Shown here: positions 15,409 to 15,709 of the stretch, piece by piece
Numbering within the stretch: the first letter of the stretch is position 1
How the letters are laid out: each line of letters starts with the position of its first letter
NCBI GenBank assembly: GCA_947175285.1
Contig: CAMWMM010000050.1
Span: forward strand, 1 to 15,709
Direction: 5' to 3'
DNA from: an uncultured Lachnospiraceae bacterium
Lineage (GTDB): Bacteria > Bacillota_A > Clostridia > Lachnospirales > Lachnospiraceae
DNA length: 15,709 nucleotides
Position numbers and translations under genes: made by a program
Notes under the pieces: generated by a model
What the model saw: only the letters and a program-made list of their open reading frames with translations
Databases searched by the model: none
Told to the model about the DNA's origin: nothing

Positions 15409-15709
15409 AGAGATATAAGGTATTCTAAAGAAGACTCATTTGATTATCAAGTGCTAAATTTAACAAATAAATTTTATACTGATTATCCTAATCCCCCATA
15501 TAAGGAAATTTTAAAGAAAAACAACCGACCATATAACTGCCTGTTAATTCAATCTCATTATGGATATTTTATTTGTCAGGACTGGACTACAGTAAAATTG
15601 TAATAATCAGGAATAGTGAATACATTGGTTCAACAGATGCAATTGTGGATAAGGATTTCCTATTGGGAAAATCCATGAAATACAATAAAAAGGAATTTGA
15701 ACGTATATA
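15409..15709 (+). pseudogene. cptN: Frameshifted and internally deleted CptN/ToxN-family type III toxin, cut by the window end
   Basis: Two adjacent frames resemble consecutive parts of one protein. Frame 1 reads DYQVLNLTNKFYTDYPNP then PYKEILKKNNRPYNCLLIQ and SHYGYFIC (15442-15576), then runs out of frame to a TAA at 15601. Frame 3 resumes with SGLDYSKIVIIRNSEYIGS and TDAIVDKDFL from 15576 to the window end. In type III endoribonuclease toxins a PYR/HKYAY-type segment normally lies between YFIC and GLDY (family recollection). Its absence, plus the frame change at one point, indicates an internal deletion not divisible by three. A start codon is also unclear: no ATG opens the frame after the stop at 15406-15408, and GTG 15451 is the first standard candidate. 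Intact members should cleave RNA at specific sites. Identity is moderately sure; being broken is very likely. Confidence 0.68.

Overview
The window looks like chromosomal DNA from a gut-type Clostridia bacterium, most likely Lachnospiraceae. The reasons are moderate-to-low GC, AGGAG-type ribosome binding sites, AT-rich intergenic DNA, YesM/YesN-type signalling, a FabT-like MarR regulator, and a type III toxin-antitoxin locus of the kind known from Coprococcus/Eubacterium relatives. No rRNA, tRNA, CRISPR array or intact insertion sequence was seen.

Left part (1-5413): a GntR/LacI-hybrid sugar regulator (AraR type) faces a three-gene minus-strand operon. That operon encodes a YesM-type histidine kinase, a lipoprotein YtfQ-like sugar-binding protein and a YesN-type AraC response regulator. 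The genes overlap by 17 and 10 bp, and no transporter genes are present. This reads as a three-component sugar sensor in which the binding protein feeds the kinase.

Middle (5414-8536): a membrane diguanylate cyclase and a membrane-anchored DUF885 zinc-peptidase-like protein, both on the plus strand. The cyclase and kinase are divergent and may use promoters built on the same TATA element.

Right-middle (8377-13087): a minus-strand operon encodes a MacB/LolD-type ABC ATPase, a 1123-residue FtsX-type permease with a roughly 320-residue extracellular coiled coil written in 21-bp repeats, and a FabT-like MarR regulator. An AT-rich 20-bp palindrome lies at the probable operon promoter. A strong intrinsic terminator for this operon is embedded in the 3' end of the convergent DUF885 gene.

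Right end (13245-15064): a 63-residue small gene has its own strong promoter and terminator, and it is flanked by a 13-bp inverted repeat. Upstream of it, on the same strand, is a membrane-anchored protein with about seven RCC1-like propeller repeats.

Far right (15265-15709): the most striking element, absent from any simple ORF view. Two 51-bp tandem repeats are followed by an intrinsic terminator and then by a broken reading frame resembling a CptN/ToxN-family endoribonuclease. This is the layout of a type III (RNA antitoxin) toxin-antitoxin system. The repeats differ mainly at positions that pair in a predicted H-type pseudoknot, with four compensatory base-pair changes, so the RNA fold appears to have been selected. 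The toxin has lost an internal piece and is frameshifted, which would leave an apparently intact antitoxin RNA beside a dead toxin. The toxin runs off the window end.
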